A stretch of DNA of 64,000 nucleotides from Blastomyces gilchristii SLH14081. Lineage: Eukaryota > Ascomycota > Eurotiomycetes > Onygenales > Ajellomycetaceae. Within the stretch, counting starts at the first letter, position 1; every line of letters begins with the position of its first letter. Below are positions 11,601 through 24,200 of this stretch, one piece after another. The notes below the pieces were generated by a model. The model ran no database searches. It had not been told where the DNA came from and worked only from the letters and a program-made list of their open reading frames with translations. The stretch covers positions 6,676,779 through 6,740,778 of the forward strand of contig NW_003101682.1 of the NCBI RefSeq assembly GCF_000003855.2, in the 5' to 3' direction. A program made the position numbers and the translations under genes.

Positions 11601-13703
11601 AACTCAGTATTTCAGTGATCAGTAAACACTAAAGCTGCATTTATACAGATAAAGAAAATATTCATTAATACTCTTTTACTAATAATATCTGATTCTGATT
11701 ATAAGATAGTTATTAAAGCTGATTTCTCTGACTATATCATAGAAGAAGCTATATTACAATATGATAATAAAGATGTCTTACAATTATACATTTTTATATC
11801 TAAGAAACTGAGTTCTGCTGAATGCAATTATAAGATCTATAATAAGAAGCTTCTCACAATTATACACTATCTAGAAGAATGAGACTCTGAACTCTGAAGT
11901 ATTTTCAAATTTAAGATAATGACAGATTATAAGAATCTCAAGTATTTCATAATCACTTATAAGCTTACTGAATATCAGATGTGATGATCTGAACTATTAA
12001 GCTGTTTTCATTTCACTATACACTATCACCTCAGCAGCTAGAACTTGATGACAGATACTCTCTCACAATGAGAGTAAGATATATTATTCAATGTAACAGA
12101 TACATGTTGAATAAACTGAGAACACTGACTCTTGAATTCAAAGATATTAGTTGATTATAATGAGATCACTTATAATACTATATATACTTTGCTAATCATA
12201 ACATCTTCTGAATCTACACTGAATGAATTATGATATATAACAGCTCAAACTGATGAACTTCTTTAAGCACTTACTGAAGCAGTATATTAAGAAGCACTCT
12301 GATTCTCTTCAGAACTATGTATAAGAACTGACATCTCAGAATACTCAATTGATGATAATAACACTCTGTGATTCTGTGAACAACACTGAATCTCTCACTC
12401 TGAACTCTTACACACTCAAATAATACAAGAGATGAATAATTCTTATATGACTGATTATTCAGATTGTGAATAACTGTATTAAATAATCTCTTAAGAGTTC
12501 TACTGATCTGAGATATTAAACAGTATCAGATATTTTGTCTGAAACTGTAACTGTTATTCTTTCATCATTATATGAAAGAACTGTAGAAAAGATCTGCTGA
12601 AATCACTTAATATTTCTGATAGAATCTGATAAGATATAATAATTGACTTCAATATTAATTTCTCTCAGAGTAAGAATTGTAGAAATGTTCTGATTAATGT
12701 GAACTGATTGAGCAAAGATGTAATATTAAAACCTTATAATAAGATAAATACTGAATAAGTCACTGAAGTCTTTCTACAGAGCTCATTCTATTGAATGTAT
12801 GAATTGCTGAGATTCATAGTATCAGATCAGAGCTGTTAATTTATAAGTACTCTCTGAATAAGAATCTGTCACATTCTTAAGATTATATACTGTTTATCAA
12901 CTATCTATCATTCTGAGACTGATGATATATCAGAATGAATAATTCAGACTGTAAAGAATTATCTTTATAAGTTCTGTAATCATGTATAAAATAATTGATA
13001 TAATCTTCTTCTACTTGCAGAGATTGCTATCAATAGCTGAGATGCTATTTTAACAGATATAAGTCTGTTCTTTCTTACATACAGTTATCACATGAAAGTG
13101 TTGAATCTTCTAAAGATTACACAGTTTATACTGAACTTCTGCAGTTCAATTCAGATCACTGATAATATAGTAATAAAGCTCTGAGATATCTATGACTGAG
13201 CAGAAGCCTCTATGATAAGTACTAAACAAGATTAAGAAGATTAAATCAATATTCAATGAGAATCTGCAGAGTAGTATAAGATAGAAGATCTTATATAATT
13301 GAATCTTAGAAATATATAAATCACATATTCATTCTGTATATTGAATTATCATTATATGAAATACACAGTGATAGAAGTTTTAAATAGTTATAATTATTAT
13401 CTTAATACTCTGTCAGAGATTTATAATATATTTCATACAAGCTTGCTCTACTGTGTTATCACTGACTCATTCTCTTCTCAACTGACTTCTGACTGACAGG
13501 TGTCAGAGATTATAGAAGAAGATAATGAACTTGAGTGAGAGATTGAGAACATTCTTGATAAGAGACTCTGCAGCCACAGCTGATAATATCTGATAAAATG
13601 AGTCAGCTGTGATTATCTGACCTGAACTCTGAGTTCTGTATTATCTGAGACTGCAGCTCTTGACTGATAAAAACTATGCATAATTAGAGAAGAAGAAGAC
13701 TAA
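8645..13703 (+). mobile_element. Gypsy G1 plus-strand copy: internal region (gag-pol)
   Basis: This is the internal region of a Ty3/Gypsy element, mutated throughout. The first 1.4 kb correspond to leader and gag and carry no recognisable open frame. Pol follows from about 10134. Its 5' LTR is missing: the inverted LTR at 8366-8644 abuts the internal region within about ten bases of where its start is expected. Its 3' LTR is present at 13704-13986, after a purine tract (AGAGAAGAAGAAGACTAA) ending at 13703. The same internal sequence occurs on the minus strand at 21204-26307 and in part at 37286-40784. Confidence 0.85.
10134..13690 (+). pseudogene. G1 pol pseudogene: protease, RT, RNase H, integrase, chromodomain
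   Basis: Protease is in the open stretch 10134-10415: a VMIDSS active-site motif and a FILELISLSE segment that resembles the FILGLPWL end of retropepsins. Reverse transcriptase spans about 10880-11460, with FCVNYQDLNRLIKK and the catalytic box YSDN (11268-11279). RNase H follows at about 11640-12080 (KADFSDYI, SKKLSSAECNYKIYNKKLL, TDYKNLKYF). The integrase core is at about 12640-13250 (IVSDQS, IYHSETDDISE). Near the end, IFHTSLLYCVITDSFSSQ leads into a chromodomain-like stretch at about 13500-13690 (EIIEEDNELE...EIENILDKR...YLIK). Stops are mainly TGA at former Trp and Arg positions. This is a chromovirus-type Gypsy. Confidence 0.85.
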
Positions 13704-13986
13704 TGTGATGAGCTGCACTCAATCAATTATATAGAGTATTCTGTTATACTTCATAGATTCCTGCTGAAAGCTTCAATTCTCAGTCACTGATTCTCAGCTG
13801 AAAACCTACAGAATTTCTATTCTTTCATCTCAAAGTTTCACTGTGTACATCACTGTGTATGCATGTAAATATTCACTTCAATCACTGATTTCTGCACTTT
13901 CTCTTTCTTTTTCTTTTCTAATGTTTTTCACTTTGTTATATAAGATCTATATATTATATCAATCTATTCAGTGTAGGTCTCTTATA
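13704..13986 (+). repeat. G1 3' LTR (283 bp) of the plus-strand copy
   Basis: It reads TGTGATGAGCTGC...GGTCTCTTATA, the reverse complement of the LTR at 8366-8644, with CA mutated to TA at its end. It follows the polypurine tract. Transition differences from the other G1 LTRs are frequent. Confidence 0.8.
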
Positions 13987-14369
13987 TAGTGTTTCTAAAG
14001 CTTACAGAGTGAATAAGCTGAGTAATAAAAACTGAGAATCTGCTCTTATAATAAGCAGAATGTGAGAACTTAGATCTGAGAACTGAGAGACTTATAAGAG
14101 TTATCTTTGAATTACAAGATCTCTCTGAAATCTGAAGAAGATTTGTAAAAACTGTGATTATCATAGACATTATAGATGATATATACTTAAGACTTATATA
14201 ACTTTAAAGACATAATCTGTACATAGCTGTCTATGAGTCAGGTTTATACTTCTGATCAGTATTGACAGACTTACTCACAGAGATAGAATCAGTTAATACT
14301 GTAGAGTTAATTAGAGAAGACAAGCTCATCTATATAATAACTTTGTAAATGTCTGAGAACTTTATAATC

Positions 14370-17300
14370 ATGAAAACTGAGCTTTAAATATCAGAGAAAT
14401 ATCAAGATCTTGCAGAGATATTCAGTTCAGCTAAGATAGCTGAGCTTTCATCTCACTATGAGAAGAATCTGATAATAGATTTAATAGAAGAGTAGAAACT
14501 CTTCTGAGAATCAATCTATAAGATCTTTTATTATAAGACAGAGGTCTTACAGACTTATATATAGAAGAGTCTGAAGAATAACTTTATTTAATCTTTACAG
14601 GTCTCTGTGAGAGCCTCTGTGATATTTGTAAAGAAGAAGAATGAAGATCTCAGATTATATATAAACTATTATAATCTGAACTTTAAGATAATAAAGAGTC
14701 ACTATTCTCTGTCTCTGATTGAGAATGTGATCAATCATCTTATAAGAGCTGTCATATTCACATAACTGAATATAACTAATATATATACACAGCTGTGAAT
14801 ACAGTCTGAGAATAAATAAAAGACTGTCTTTAGAACTGTACTGAAATTATTTGAATATCTAGTAATATCTTTTGATTTAACTAATACTCTCACAGTATTT
14901 CAGTCTTTTATTAATAAAACACTTCATATATATCTGAATGTCTTCATAATAATATATCTGAATGATGTGATGATGTACTTTATAAAGAAGAAAGAACACA
15001 CTGAGTATATATAAACTGTATTAAAGATCTTAGATGAGACAGAACTGTATATTAAGCTTATAAAATATAACTTCAGTGTCTGTTGAATTAATTTTCTAGA
15101 ATATATAATCACTGTGAATGATATTCAGATAGAATCTTCACAGATTAAGACTATTCTATCACTCTGATAACTGAATGATTAGTACAGTCACTTAATAGCA
15201 TCTTAGCATGAGAAATCAAGATGTGTGAGTTCAAAATCTGCAGAGAATACATTAAATTCAGAACTCAAGCATCTCAGATTTCTAATAAATACAGAGATGT
15301 ATAAATTATTTCAATAAAATTGCTCTATATTTCTGAGATGAGAAGTTATTATTGTATGTATTTAATTGTTACTTCTTTATATTTTCTATATTCTTATTAT
15401 CTTGATATGATCTCAACATCTGTATTTTCTCCTGTATAATCAACACTTAATCTGTATTTAATATCACACAAGAACTCATCATAAGCTCTGCTTGTATATA
15501 AGTATAATGAAAGAATAATAATAATAATAATAATAATAAGACTATTCTATTATGATCAGAGTTAACTAGTATTTATAAGATTCAGATCTTTCTGAGCTTT
15601 GTGAATTTCTATAGACAGTTTATCTTTGTGTTTATAAGAATCTTCTTAACTCTTACAGATATATTGAAGAGTGAAAATAAGAAGAAGTCATCTCATAAAT
15701 GAAGAATGAAAAGATTGTTGAGAAGAGAGAGCTGTGAGAACTTTCTTATCTCAGAAGCTTACAGAGTCTTTACAAGATTAAAACAGATATTAATAAATAT
15801 AGTAATACTGTTTTACTTTGATCTTTTACTCTTAATTAGATTGAAGACAGATGTCTTCTTCTTTACAATTTCAGAAATAGTCTTATAACTACAGTTAAAT
15901 GAGAACTGAGTTTCAGTGATCTTTTTCTTATGAAAAATATAATCTATGAAGATTAACTATAACATTTATAATCAGAAGCTTCTTATAATAGTGAAATTCT
16001 TTCATCACTAATATTACTACTTTGAGAGTCTTATAACAGTAATTACTATTAGAACTAATTATAACAGCTTATAACAGTTTACTTTAATCAAGAAACTCTT
16101 ATAATAGCAGATCTGCTGAGCTCAGAGACTGAGTGAATTCTGATTCAAGATAGAGTATATTAAGAGAACTAAGAACTCAGTGAATAGACTCTCTCACAGA
16201 TCTGACTATATTAAGAAGATCAGAGTGACAGACATAGAGAAGCTACAGAAGATGGAAAAGCTTCACAGAATACTCAGACTGAGTGTTATAAAGAGATTAA
16301 TTAAAGAGTCTCTTAATTTCTTATAAGAGAAGAGAGAGAAGAAAGACAAGAAGTTTATATAACTACTCTCTATAATACTGAGAGTTAACACTTTGAGAAT
16401 CTCTGTAATAATTCTTGAAGAGAGTATCTATAATCTGAAGAGTTTGCAGACTTTAAGAAGCACTGTAGAAGATCTGATATAAGAGAAAACAGAGTATAAA
16501 TCTTTATAAGATCTTCTGTTCAGATTGTCTGAACTACAACTGAAGAATGAATATACTCAGTATATTTAGAAACTGTTTACAGCAGAGATCAACTCTGCAG
16601 AAATAAAGAGTTAAAGAAAATTAAATAATTTCTTATAAAGAAAGAGTTAGATTTATATATCTATGAATAAGTTTCTATATATAGAACTTATTAAAAAATA
16701 TCATAACTCTTCTCTAGTAGATTATTTTATAGATACTAGAATTTATAAGTTGCTTATAAGAAAATACTTCTGACTGAAGATATAAGAATTTGTGAAGAAG
16801 ATAGTGAATTCTTATACTATTTATCAGAATTCATAGATAATACAGTTCAGATTATATAAAGAACTTACTTCTCTACTCATTTTATAAAAATCTTAAGAAT
16901 AGCTAGAAATGAACACTCTTATAAGTCTCTCTGAAAGTAAGAATGTATATAATACCTGCTTTAACAGTGTGCTGATGATAGTAGATTACTTTATCAAGAT
17001 AGTATACTTTAATTCATCTGTAAGAACTTAAAGTCAAAGAATTTAACTCATATCTTTATTCATAATATAATTCAGTTGTATGAATTATCTGCAAATATTG
17101 TCTCAGACAGAGAATCAATCTTTATAGAGAAATTCTGATCTGATCTGATAATTATACTGAAGATCTTATGAGATCTAAGCACAGCTTTTCATTAACAGAC
17201 AGATAATCAGATAGAATATTTAATAAGTATATTAAAACAGTATCTACAGTGCTTTATCAATTATAATCAGAATAACTAAGTATATTAATTATCACTCACA

Positions 17301-17760
17301 GAGTTTATATATAATAACTTAAAGTATATCAGTACAGATAAAACTCTCTTTGAGATACTCACTGAAACTCATCTGCAGATGATTTTGATAAATCTGTGAG
17401 AGTATACTATAGAGTATGATAATGCCTGTGAACAGACTGAGAAAATTCAGAATATTCAGAAGAAAGTCTGTGAATTCTTGAGAAAGACTTAAGAGTATTA
17501 AAAGAGATACTATAACTTTAAGTATATTATAAAGAGTTTTAAGAAAGATAATAGAGTCTGACTGAGTCTAGAAAATATTATTATATAGAGATCTAGTAAG
17601 AAGCTGAATCTCTTACAGATAGAGTCTTATAAGATTATAAAGAAAGTTAGTTTACAGTTCTATAGATTAAAACTGTTATCTAAGTTATAAATATACAATG
17701 TTTTTCATATTTCTTTACTCTGTAAATATAAGAAATTCTTAGAAGAGAACTCTATGACTT
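14370..17760 (+). pseudogene. G3 pol pseudogene (RT, RNase H, integrase)
   Basis: Conceptual reading gives a canonical Gypsy RT: VRASVIFVKKKNEDLRLYIN, then YSLSLIENVINHLIRAVIFT, KTVFRTVLKLFEYLVISFDL, TNTLTVFQSFIN and the catalytic box YLND (14955-14966). RT is interrupted by the SINE and resumes after 15551 with FRSF.AL.ISID, which resembles the FLGFxNFYRxFI motif. The integrase core is at about 17090-17420: IVSDRESIFIEKF, then STAFH.QTDNQIEYL, LTEFIYNN. A downstream segment ending VFHISLLCKYKK (about 17700) resembles the FHVSLL end typical of Gypsy integrases. Stops are frequent, so it is inactive. Confidence 0.8.
15160..15536 (+). mobile_element. tRNA-derived SINE inserted in G3, with 14-bp target duplication
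   Basis: The insertion interrupts the G3 RT and is flanked by perfect TAAGACTATTCTAT repeats at 15146-15159 and 15537-15550. The 5' end resembles a tRNA: TAACTGAATGATTAG fits a Pol III box A (TAGCTGAGTGGTTAG) with G-to-A changes, and GAGTTCAAAATC fits box B (GAGTTCGAAATC) with one G-to-A change. The 3' end is a GAATAATAAT... tail. Immediately upstream of the tail it resembles the 3' end of the LINE in this window (see findings). The body, about 250 bp, is unrecognised. Confidence 0.8.
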
Positions 17761-17830
17761 ATTATTCTATTTATAAAATACTAGAGAGTGAAAGAGAATA
17801 CTAGATTAAAGAAATTATTCACTCAGAGAA

Positions 17831-19479
17831 GTGAGATTATACACTCTAATTCAATATTCAGTGATAAGAATATTCTGATAAGCTGAATAAGTTCACTTGA
17901 AAATCATTCGAACAGATAAAATATCTGTGAAAGCTGAGACATGACTTTTATATCATGAATTCTGATAAGTCAGAATGATATAATCTTCACTAAGAATCTG
18001 ATTATAATAAAGATATTAACACTGTCATTTATAAACTCTAGTCTATAAGATAATAAGTTTCTACTGAGATGAACAGTCTGCAGTGTATATAAGAAGAAGA
18101 AGAAATCATATTCTTATTAAAGTTAAAAAAAATAAAGAAAATAAAAACAGAACTGTGAACATAATTTAGAGATTAATGAAGAAAAAATAAAGAAAATTTA
18201 CACTTATATTCTTAATATTTGTAACACTTAATCTCTCTGTGACTATCAATTTCTCTCTTTAAAGAAGCAGAGAGTATTATACTTACAGTACAGATAATTA
18301 TTATATTTGATATAAAGACTGTTAGAAATACACAGACTTCAGAAGAGTCAGATATCAGAGTGTATACAGTTATAGTAGAGTCTTAAGAGCTGATCATCTA
18401 TATATATAATCAGATATTTCTTATAAAGCTATGTTCACTTCTTCAGTTATACTGAAGTATTCAGCTTAGAAACAATTAAGATATAGAGAGAGAGCTCATC
18501 TACTCAGATTAACTTCTATTACAAATTCATAATATTCACATTATCTTAATTACTCAGATTTTGCAGATATCAGAAAATGTATCTCTTATTAATAATGAGA
18601 TTGCAGAAATGTGCTGCAGTATGAGAACTATTAATAGAAAATCTAGATATATTTATATATATCTAATCAGAGATTGTACAGATAGAAAGAGAGTGATTAT
18701 AGATCTGTGAGACTGCAGAAAGTACTAACAGTACTGAGAGCTTTGCAGAAACTGTTAGCTAGAATCTGTAAGAAATTACTTATAGAGAGACTTACAGCAA
18801 AAAATGAAACTGCACTACTTAGAGTCAGAAGCTGATCTGAGAAAGACACAGAGTTAGCTACTGATCTGAAAATCAGATGCAGTGACAGAGCTGAGAAGAA
18901 TGAAGATACTGTTATAAGCAGTGATATCTCTGCTTTATCAGTTAGTAAAAAGTGATCAGAGAAGTTATAGAGATACTTATAAGAAGCTCAGTAATAGTTA
19001 GATATTATTTATAAAGATATTAAAATTGAAAAAATTTTTTATTCTTGAGAAGTTCTTGAATTAATATATAGACATTGTTAGAAATACTCTCTCTCTATTA
19101 TCTGAGTGAAAACACTTCATGAATGAATGAGAATACTCATAGTTTGTAAGAATGAAAGCTGTTATAGAAAAAGAGAAAAGAAGATAAAATTCTACAGATA
19201 GATCTGAGATATTTATACTACTCTAGAGAGATTTATTTACACTATGAATAATTCTATAAAATAGTTAAATCACTCTAGTAAATAAAGAATAATTATGAAT
19301 TGCAGGTCTGAATCTTTCTATATAACTATAAAGAGTAATTATAGATCACAGATATCTTAATTCTATAATTCTATAAGAGTTAATGAAAGAATGAAAAATT
19401 TCTCACAATTTTACAGAGTTAAAGAATAATGATTTATGAGAATAAGTGAAAGATTAACTCATGAATACTTCTCTTTAAT
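17831..19479. other. AT-rich mutated DNA, no gene recognised
   Basis: No reading frame of note and no motif I recognise. The base composition is the same CpG-poor type as the flanking elements. It could contain the 3' end and LTR of G3, but I found no second copy of any part of it in the window. Confidence 0.5.
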
Positions 19480-19560
19480 GCCAGCGTGGCCCAGTTGGTA
19501 AGACTGGTAACCAAGGCCGCACACATTAGAGGTGCGTGGGTTCGAATCCCACCACTGGCA
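19480..19560 (+). tRNA. tRNA-like sequence with intact Pol III boxes (tRNA pseudogene or SINE head)
   Basis: GCCAGCG (19480-19486) pairs with CACTGGC (19553-19559) as an acceptor stem with one C-A mismatch, followed by discriminator A. The T arm is perfect: GTGGG TTCGAAT CCCAC (19536-19552). Box A (TGGCCCAGTTGG) and box B (GGTTCGAATCC) match consensus. However, the D stem has a mismatch and no normal anticodon arm can be drawn between 19505 and 19535, so no anticodon is assigned. The length suggests a type II (Leu/Ser-like) origin. It is GC-rich and nearly free of the mutation around it. Most likely a SINE head or a tRNA relic; a working tRNA is less likely. Confidence 0.55.
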
Positions 19561-19675
19561 CCTGTCACTTCTTACCCATGAAAGCCCCCATGTAATAGAG
19601 GCTGAGCCTAATTAGTAAGGCTTGATGCGGGGTAGAACTCTCTACTGCAAGTCAAGCCACTAGTTAAGTGAGTGA
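19561..19675 (+). mobile_element. GC-rich tail following the tRNA-like head, possible SINE body
   Basis: This stretch is continuous with the tRNA-like sequence and shares its high GC and retained CC/GG dinucleotides, then composition drops abruptly to the AT-rich background. Together with the head it would form an element of about 195 bp. I found no clear tail or target duplication and no second copy in the window, so SINE status is tentative. Confidence 0.35.
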
Positions 19676-20894
19676 TAGACTCTTTTCTCTTCACAGTAAG
19701 AAGAGATTTTTTCTTACTGAGATTTTTTATAGATATAAAGAATTTTTAGTGAGTATTACTGCAGTGCTGAGTCTGATTCTATGAAATCACTCAGTGAAAG
19801 ACTTCACAGATGAAGTTTTAGAGAGGAAAAGATATGTAAGAAATCTCACTTCTTACAGATTCTTTATCTCTATTTCTATCTCTTATATAATTAATAGAGT
19901 TAGTGACTATTGACTACACACAACTATATAGACTGGAGTTCACAAATACTATTTATAACTCAGCTTAAATACTATTATACATTTGATTTCTATATTTATC
20001 TTTCTACTATGAATACTTCTAGTAGTTAACAGTATATATCACACCAAGCTGTAAACATCTGAATAATTGCCTATGAGCACTTATTCTTACATGAAATCAG
20101 AGTACTAATACATGATTATTTTCACATGATTTTCTTCAAATTAGAAAGTTAGTATTATTAAAAATTATTATCTGATAGAGTAACTTATCAGCTCAGTAGT
20201 AATTTTCTAATTATTTTTCTTTTATTATCTATATTCTGATAACTTCAGATGTCAGAAAATTCTGTCAGAGCTATAATCAGTTCATAATAAATGTTTCTGA
20301 ATAAAGTTGTAGTAATTATAGTAGAGAGATAACTTCTTAGTAATCTGTAATATAATCTGTTAATAATTATTCTATAGTTCATCTTAATATTTATATTGAG
20401 TTTTTCATAAATTTCATGACCTGAAATCAGATGTGAAGAATGAAGTGATTATTTATTATAATTGAAAAAGAGTATTCTGTGTTAAATTGTAAATAATATA
20501 GACTTTATAATTCACAGTGATTGCTTGAAGAGTTTGTGAATCTTCAATAGAAGTGAAAGAAGTGAAAGAAGTGAATTCAGAGAAAATAATAAAGATTTAA
20601 GAAAGATAATAATTTTTTTTCAATAAAGATAATAACTGATCACTTATATATATAAGAAGAATTATTATAAGAGAAAATAATCTTCTTTCTTAGCTTAGTT
20701 ATAATTTTAGTACTAACTCAGATTGAATATTATCAATGTATAAAAATAAATAAATAATCTTGATTAATCTCTGTTATATTTCTTGAAATATATTAATATT
20801 GTGAAAGAGAGTATTATCAAATTATATTATTAAATAATATTATTAAAAATATATTAATATTATGAATATCAATATTGAAAAAAATGTTGATATA
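19676..20894. other. AT-rich DNA, no gene recognised
   Basis: No open frame, domain or repeat that I can support. It has short AT-rich runs, and its last five bases (ATATA, 20890-20894) are the target duplication of the G1 element that follows. Confidence 0.5.
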
Positions 20895-21203
20895 TGTAAG
20901 AGGCCTACGCCGAATAGATCGGTATAATATTGATAGGTCTTATATAACAAAGAGAAAAACATTAAAGAAGGAAAAGAAAGAGAAAGTGTAGAAATCAGTG
21001 ATTGAGATGAATATCTATACATATATGTGATAGTATACGCGGTGGAGCTCCAGAGTGGAAGAATCTATATGTGTTCATAGCGGCTGAGGATCGGTGATTG
21101 AGAATGGCTGAGAATCGGAGTATACATGTTTAATAGTGAAATGGAAGAATCTATGAAGTGTAATGAAATAGTCTATATGATTGATTGAGCGCAGTCTGCC
21201 ATA
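20895..21203 (-). repeat. G1 3' LTR (309 bp)
   Basis: The plus strand reads TGTAAGAGGCC...CTGCCATA; the terminal ACA is mutated to ATA. It is paired with 26308-26616 by equal length, matching sequence and the shared ATATA duplication. Confidence 0.88.
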
Positions 21204-21239
21204 TTAGCCCCTCTCTTTCAGAAGGGGTTTTCATTGATC

Positions 21240-24200
21240 AAGGACTGCTGTTTTGAATATTACAGAACTCAGAGTTCAGATTGATCAATTGTAATTAACT
21301 CATTTCATGAGATATTACTGACTGCAGCTGTGAGATCTCTCATTGAGAATATTCTCAATCTCTCACTCAAGCTCATTATCTTCTTCTATAATGTCTGGTG
21401 ACTGTCAGTCAGAAGTCAGTTGAGAAGAAAATGAATTAATAACAGTATGATGAAGCAAGTTTGTGTGAAATACATCATGAATCTCTGATAATGTGTCAAG
21501 ATAATAGTTATAACTATCTAGAACTTCTATTGCTTTATACTTAATATAACAGTAATCTAGTGTACAAGATGAACATGTGATTCATATATTCTTAAGATTC
21601 AATCATATCAGATCTTCTATCTTATATTGTTCAGTGAAGTCTTGATGAACATTGATTTAGTTCTCTTGATCTTGTTTCACAGTTGTCATGAAGGCCTCTG
21701 CTTAATCATGAGCATCTCAGAGCTTTGTTACTATATTGTCAGTGATCTGAATCAGACTGCAGGAATTCAGTGTGAACTGTGAAATCTCTAGAAGATTCAA
21801 CACTTTTATGTGATATTTGTGTGTAAGAAAGAACAGACTTACATCTGTTGAAATAGCATCTCAACTGTTGATAGTGATCTCTGCATGTAGAAGAAGATCA
21901 TGTTAATTATCTTATAAGTGATTGCAGAACTTATAGAGATAATTCTTTACAGTCTAAATTGTCTGTTCTGATGCATCATCAGTCTCAGAGTGATAGACAG
22001 TTGATAGACAGTGTATAATCTTGAAAACTTGACAGATTCTTGTTCAGAGAGTACTCATGAATTAATGACCTTAATCTGATACTATAGATCTCAGTAATTC
22101 ATGCATCTGATAGAATGAGCTCTGTAGAAAAGCTTCAGTGACTTGTTTAATATTTATCTTATTACAAGATTTCAATATTATATCTTTGCTCAGTTAATTC
22201 ATGATAATCAGAATGTTTCTATAACTCTTACTCTTAGATAGATTGACAGTGAAGTCAATTACTACATCTCATCAGATTTTATCAGAGATATTAAGTGATT
22301 TCAATAGATCTTTTCTACAGTTCTTTTATAAGATAACAGAAGAACAGTAATTACAGTTTCAGATAAAGCATCTGATACTGTTTAATATCTTAGATCAGTA
22401 GAACTCTCAGAAGATCATTCTATACAGTTGTTTACAGCCTGAATAACTGATTATATATGAATCATGCATCTCTTGCATTATCTGAGTGTGTAAGAGTTCA
22501 GAGTGAGAGACTCAGCATCATTTATAAAATTATAAAGTGTTATTATCATCAATTGAATATTCTGAGATATCAGTTCTTATATGTAGTTCTGAGGAAAATC
22601 AGAATGCTTCTTGATATACTGCTTCAGTAAGAGTCTGAAGAAGTTCATCTATCTGAGCTGCTGTATATCACAGTTCATTCAGTGTAGAAGAAGTGAAGAT
22701 ATCAATAGCAGTTCTAACTGAAGAAGTATGTATAGTGTTATGAACTGTTTTATCTTGATTAACTAGTATCTTCAGATTCAAGAGCCAGTGCTCTCAGTTC
22801 ATTCAGTAAGTATCTATTATATTGAATAGTATATCTTACTCTCATTATAAGAGAGCATCTGTCATTGAGTTCTGACTGCCAGAATAATAGTGTATTATAA
22901 AATGAAAGTGACTTAAGAACTCAGATCATTGTATCTGTTATTCAGTGAGTTTACAGATAGTTATAAAGTATTTGAGATTCTTATACTCTGTGATTATCTC
23001 AAATTCAGAGACATTTTGAAGTTCAGAGTTTCATTCTTTTAAACAGTGTATGATTGTGAGAAGTTTCTTATCATAGATCTCATAATTGCATTCAGCAGGA
23101 CTCAGTTTCTTAGACATGAAGATATATGATTGTAGAATATCTTTATTATTATATTATAATATCATTTCTCCTGTTACATAGTTAGAGAAATTGACCTCAA
23201 TAACTGTCTTACAATCAGAATTGAATATTATCAGTAGAGAGGTATTAATAAACATCTTCTTCATCTATGTAAATGCAGCTTCAGTGTTCACTGATTATTG
23301 AAATACTGAGTTCTTCTTAGTGAGATCTGTAAGTGATCTTGTGATATCTGAACAGTTTCATAGAAATTACTGATAAAAGTTAGTGAATTCAATGAAGCTT
23401 TATACATCTTTCACAGTATATGAAGCTTCTCATTTAAGAATGATAGAGATCTTCTCAGAATTTATTCAAATTCTCTTATCAGCTTCTATGATGAAATCTA
23501 AGTATTTAATACTCTTAACTTCAAAATTATACTTATCAATATCAATTGATAGTTCTGCTTCTTATAGTTATTGTAATACTCTTTGCATATATTCTTGATA
23601 TTCTTTTCTGAATTCATCAGTGAAGATGAGAATGTTATTTAGATAAGTAGATACAAACTTATCAGGAAAATCTCAGAGTGCTCAGTTAATATACTTCTGA
23701 AATGTACTGAGAATGTTAGTCAGTTCAAAGAGTGTGACTATCTATTCAAAGAGGTCATAATATGTTCAGAATACTGTAAGTCACTCATCTCCTTCAGCAA
23801 TATGAATCTTATGAAACATGATGATAATATCTAGCTTTATAAATCATTGAGCTTATCTGATCTGTGCTAGAGTTTCATTAATAAGAGATAAGAGATATCA
23901 ATTTTTCTTTATTAATCTATTCAGATCTTGATAGTTCACTCAGAATCAGAGTTCTTCATCTGACTTCTTTACAAAGAGAATAGAAGCTGCAGTGAAAGAG
24001 TTACTAATACATATAAATTTCTTATCTAACAGATTATTAAGTGTCTTTCAGAGAAGAAGAAGTTCATCTCAAGACATATTATAAAGAGAGTCTCATGATG
24101 ATTCAGAGTTCTTGCTGTTCTTCTTTTTCAACTTGATACTGTGATTCACTTCTGAACCTTGTAAGAGAGGTAGATTTATAGCATTATTATCTTATCAGAA

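Larger units (their letters stand above)
13987..17830 (+). mobile_element. Third Gypsy family (G3), plus strand, LTRs not identified
   Basis: This is a Ty3/Gypsy polyprotein remnant distinct from G1 and G2. G1 ends exactly at its left edge, so G1 probably inserted into or next to it. The recognisable coding region runs from about 14370 to 17760 with a SINE inserted at 15160-15536. I could not find matching LTRs, so both outer limits are uncertain. The first 350 bases may be gag or protease but have no clear motif. Confidence 0.7.

Noticed and set aside
15512..15540. CRISPR-like or satellite array
   Set aside because: Only a short ATA microsatellite, which is the SINE tail; no spaced repeats of CRISPR type anywhere in the window.
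23383..23598. Plus-strand 71-codon frame and similar short frames (14924-15112 minus, 38103-38342 minus, 54391-54861 minus, 55545-55781 minus, 56255-56461 minus)
   Set aside because: They lie opposite recognisable Gypsy gag-pol segments and are antisense shadows.
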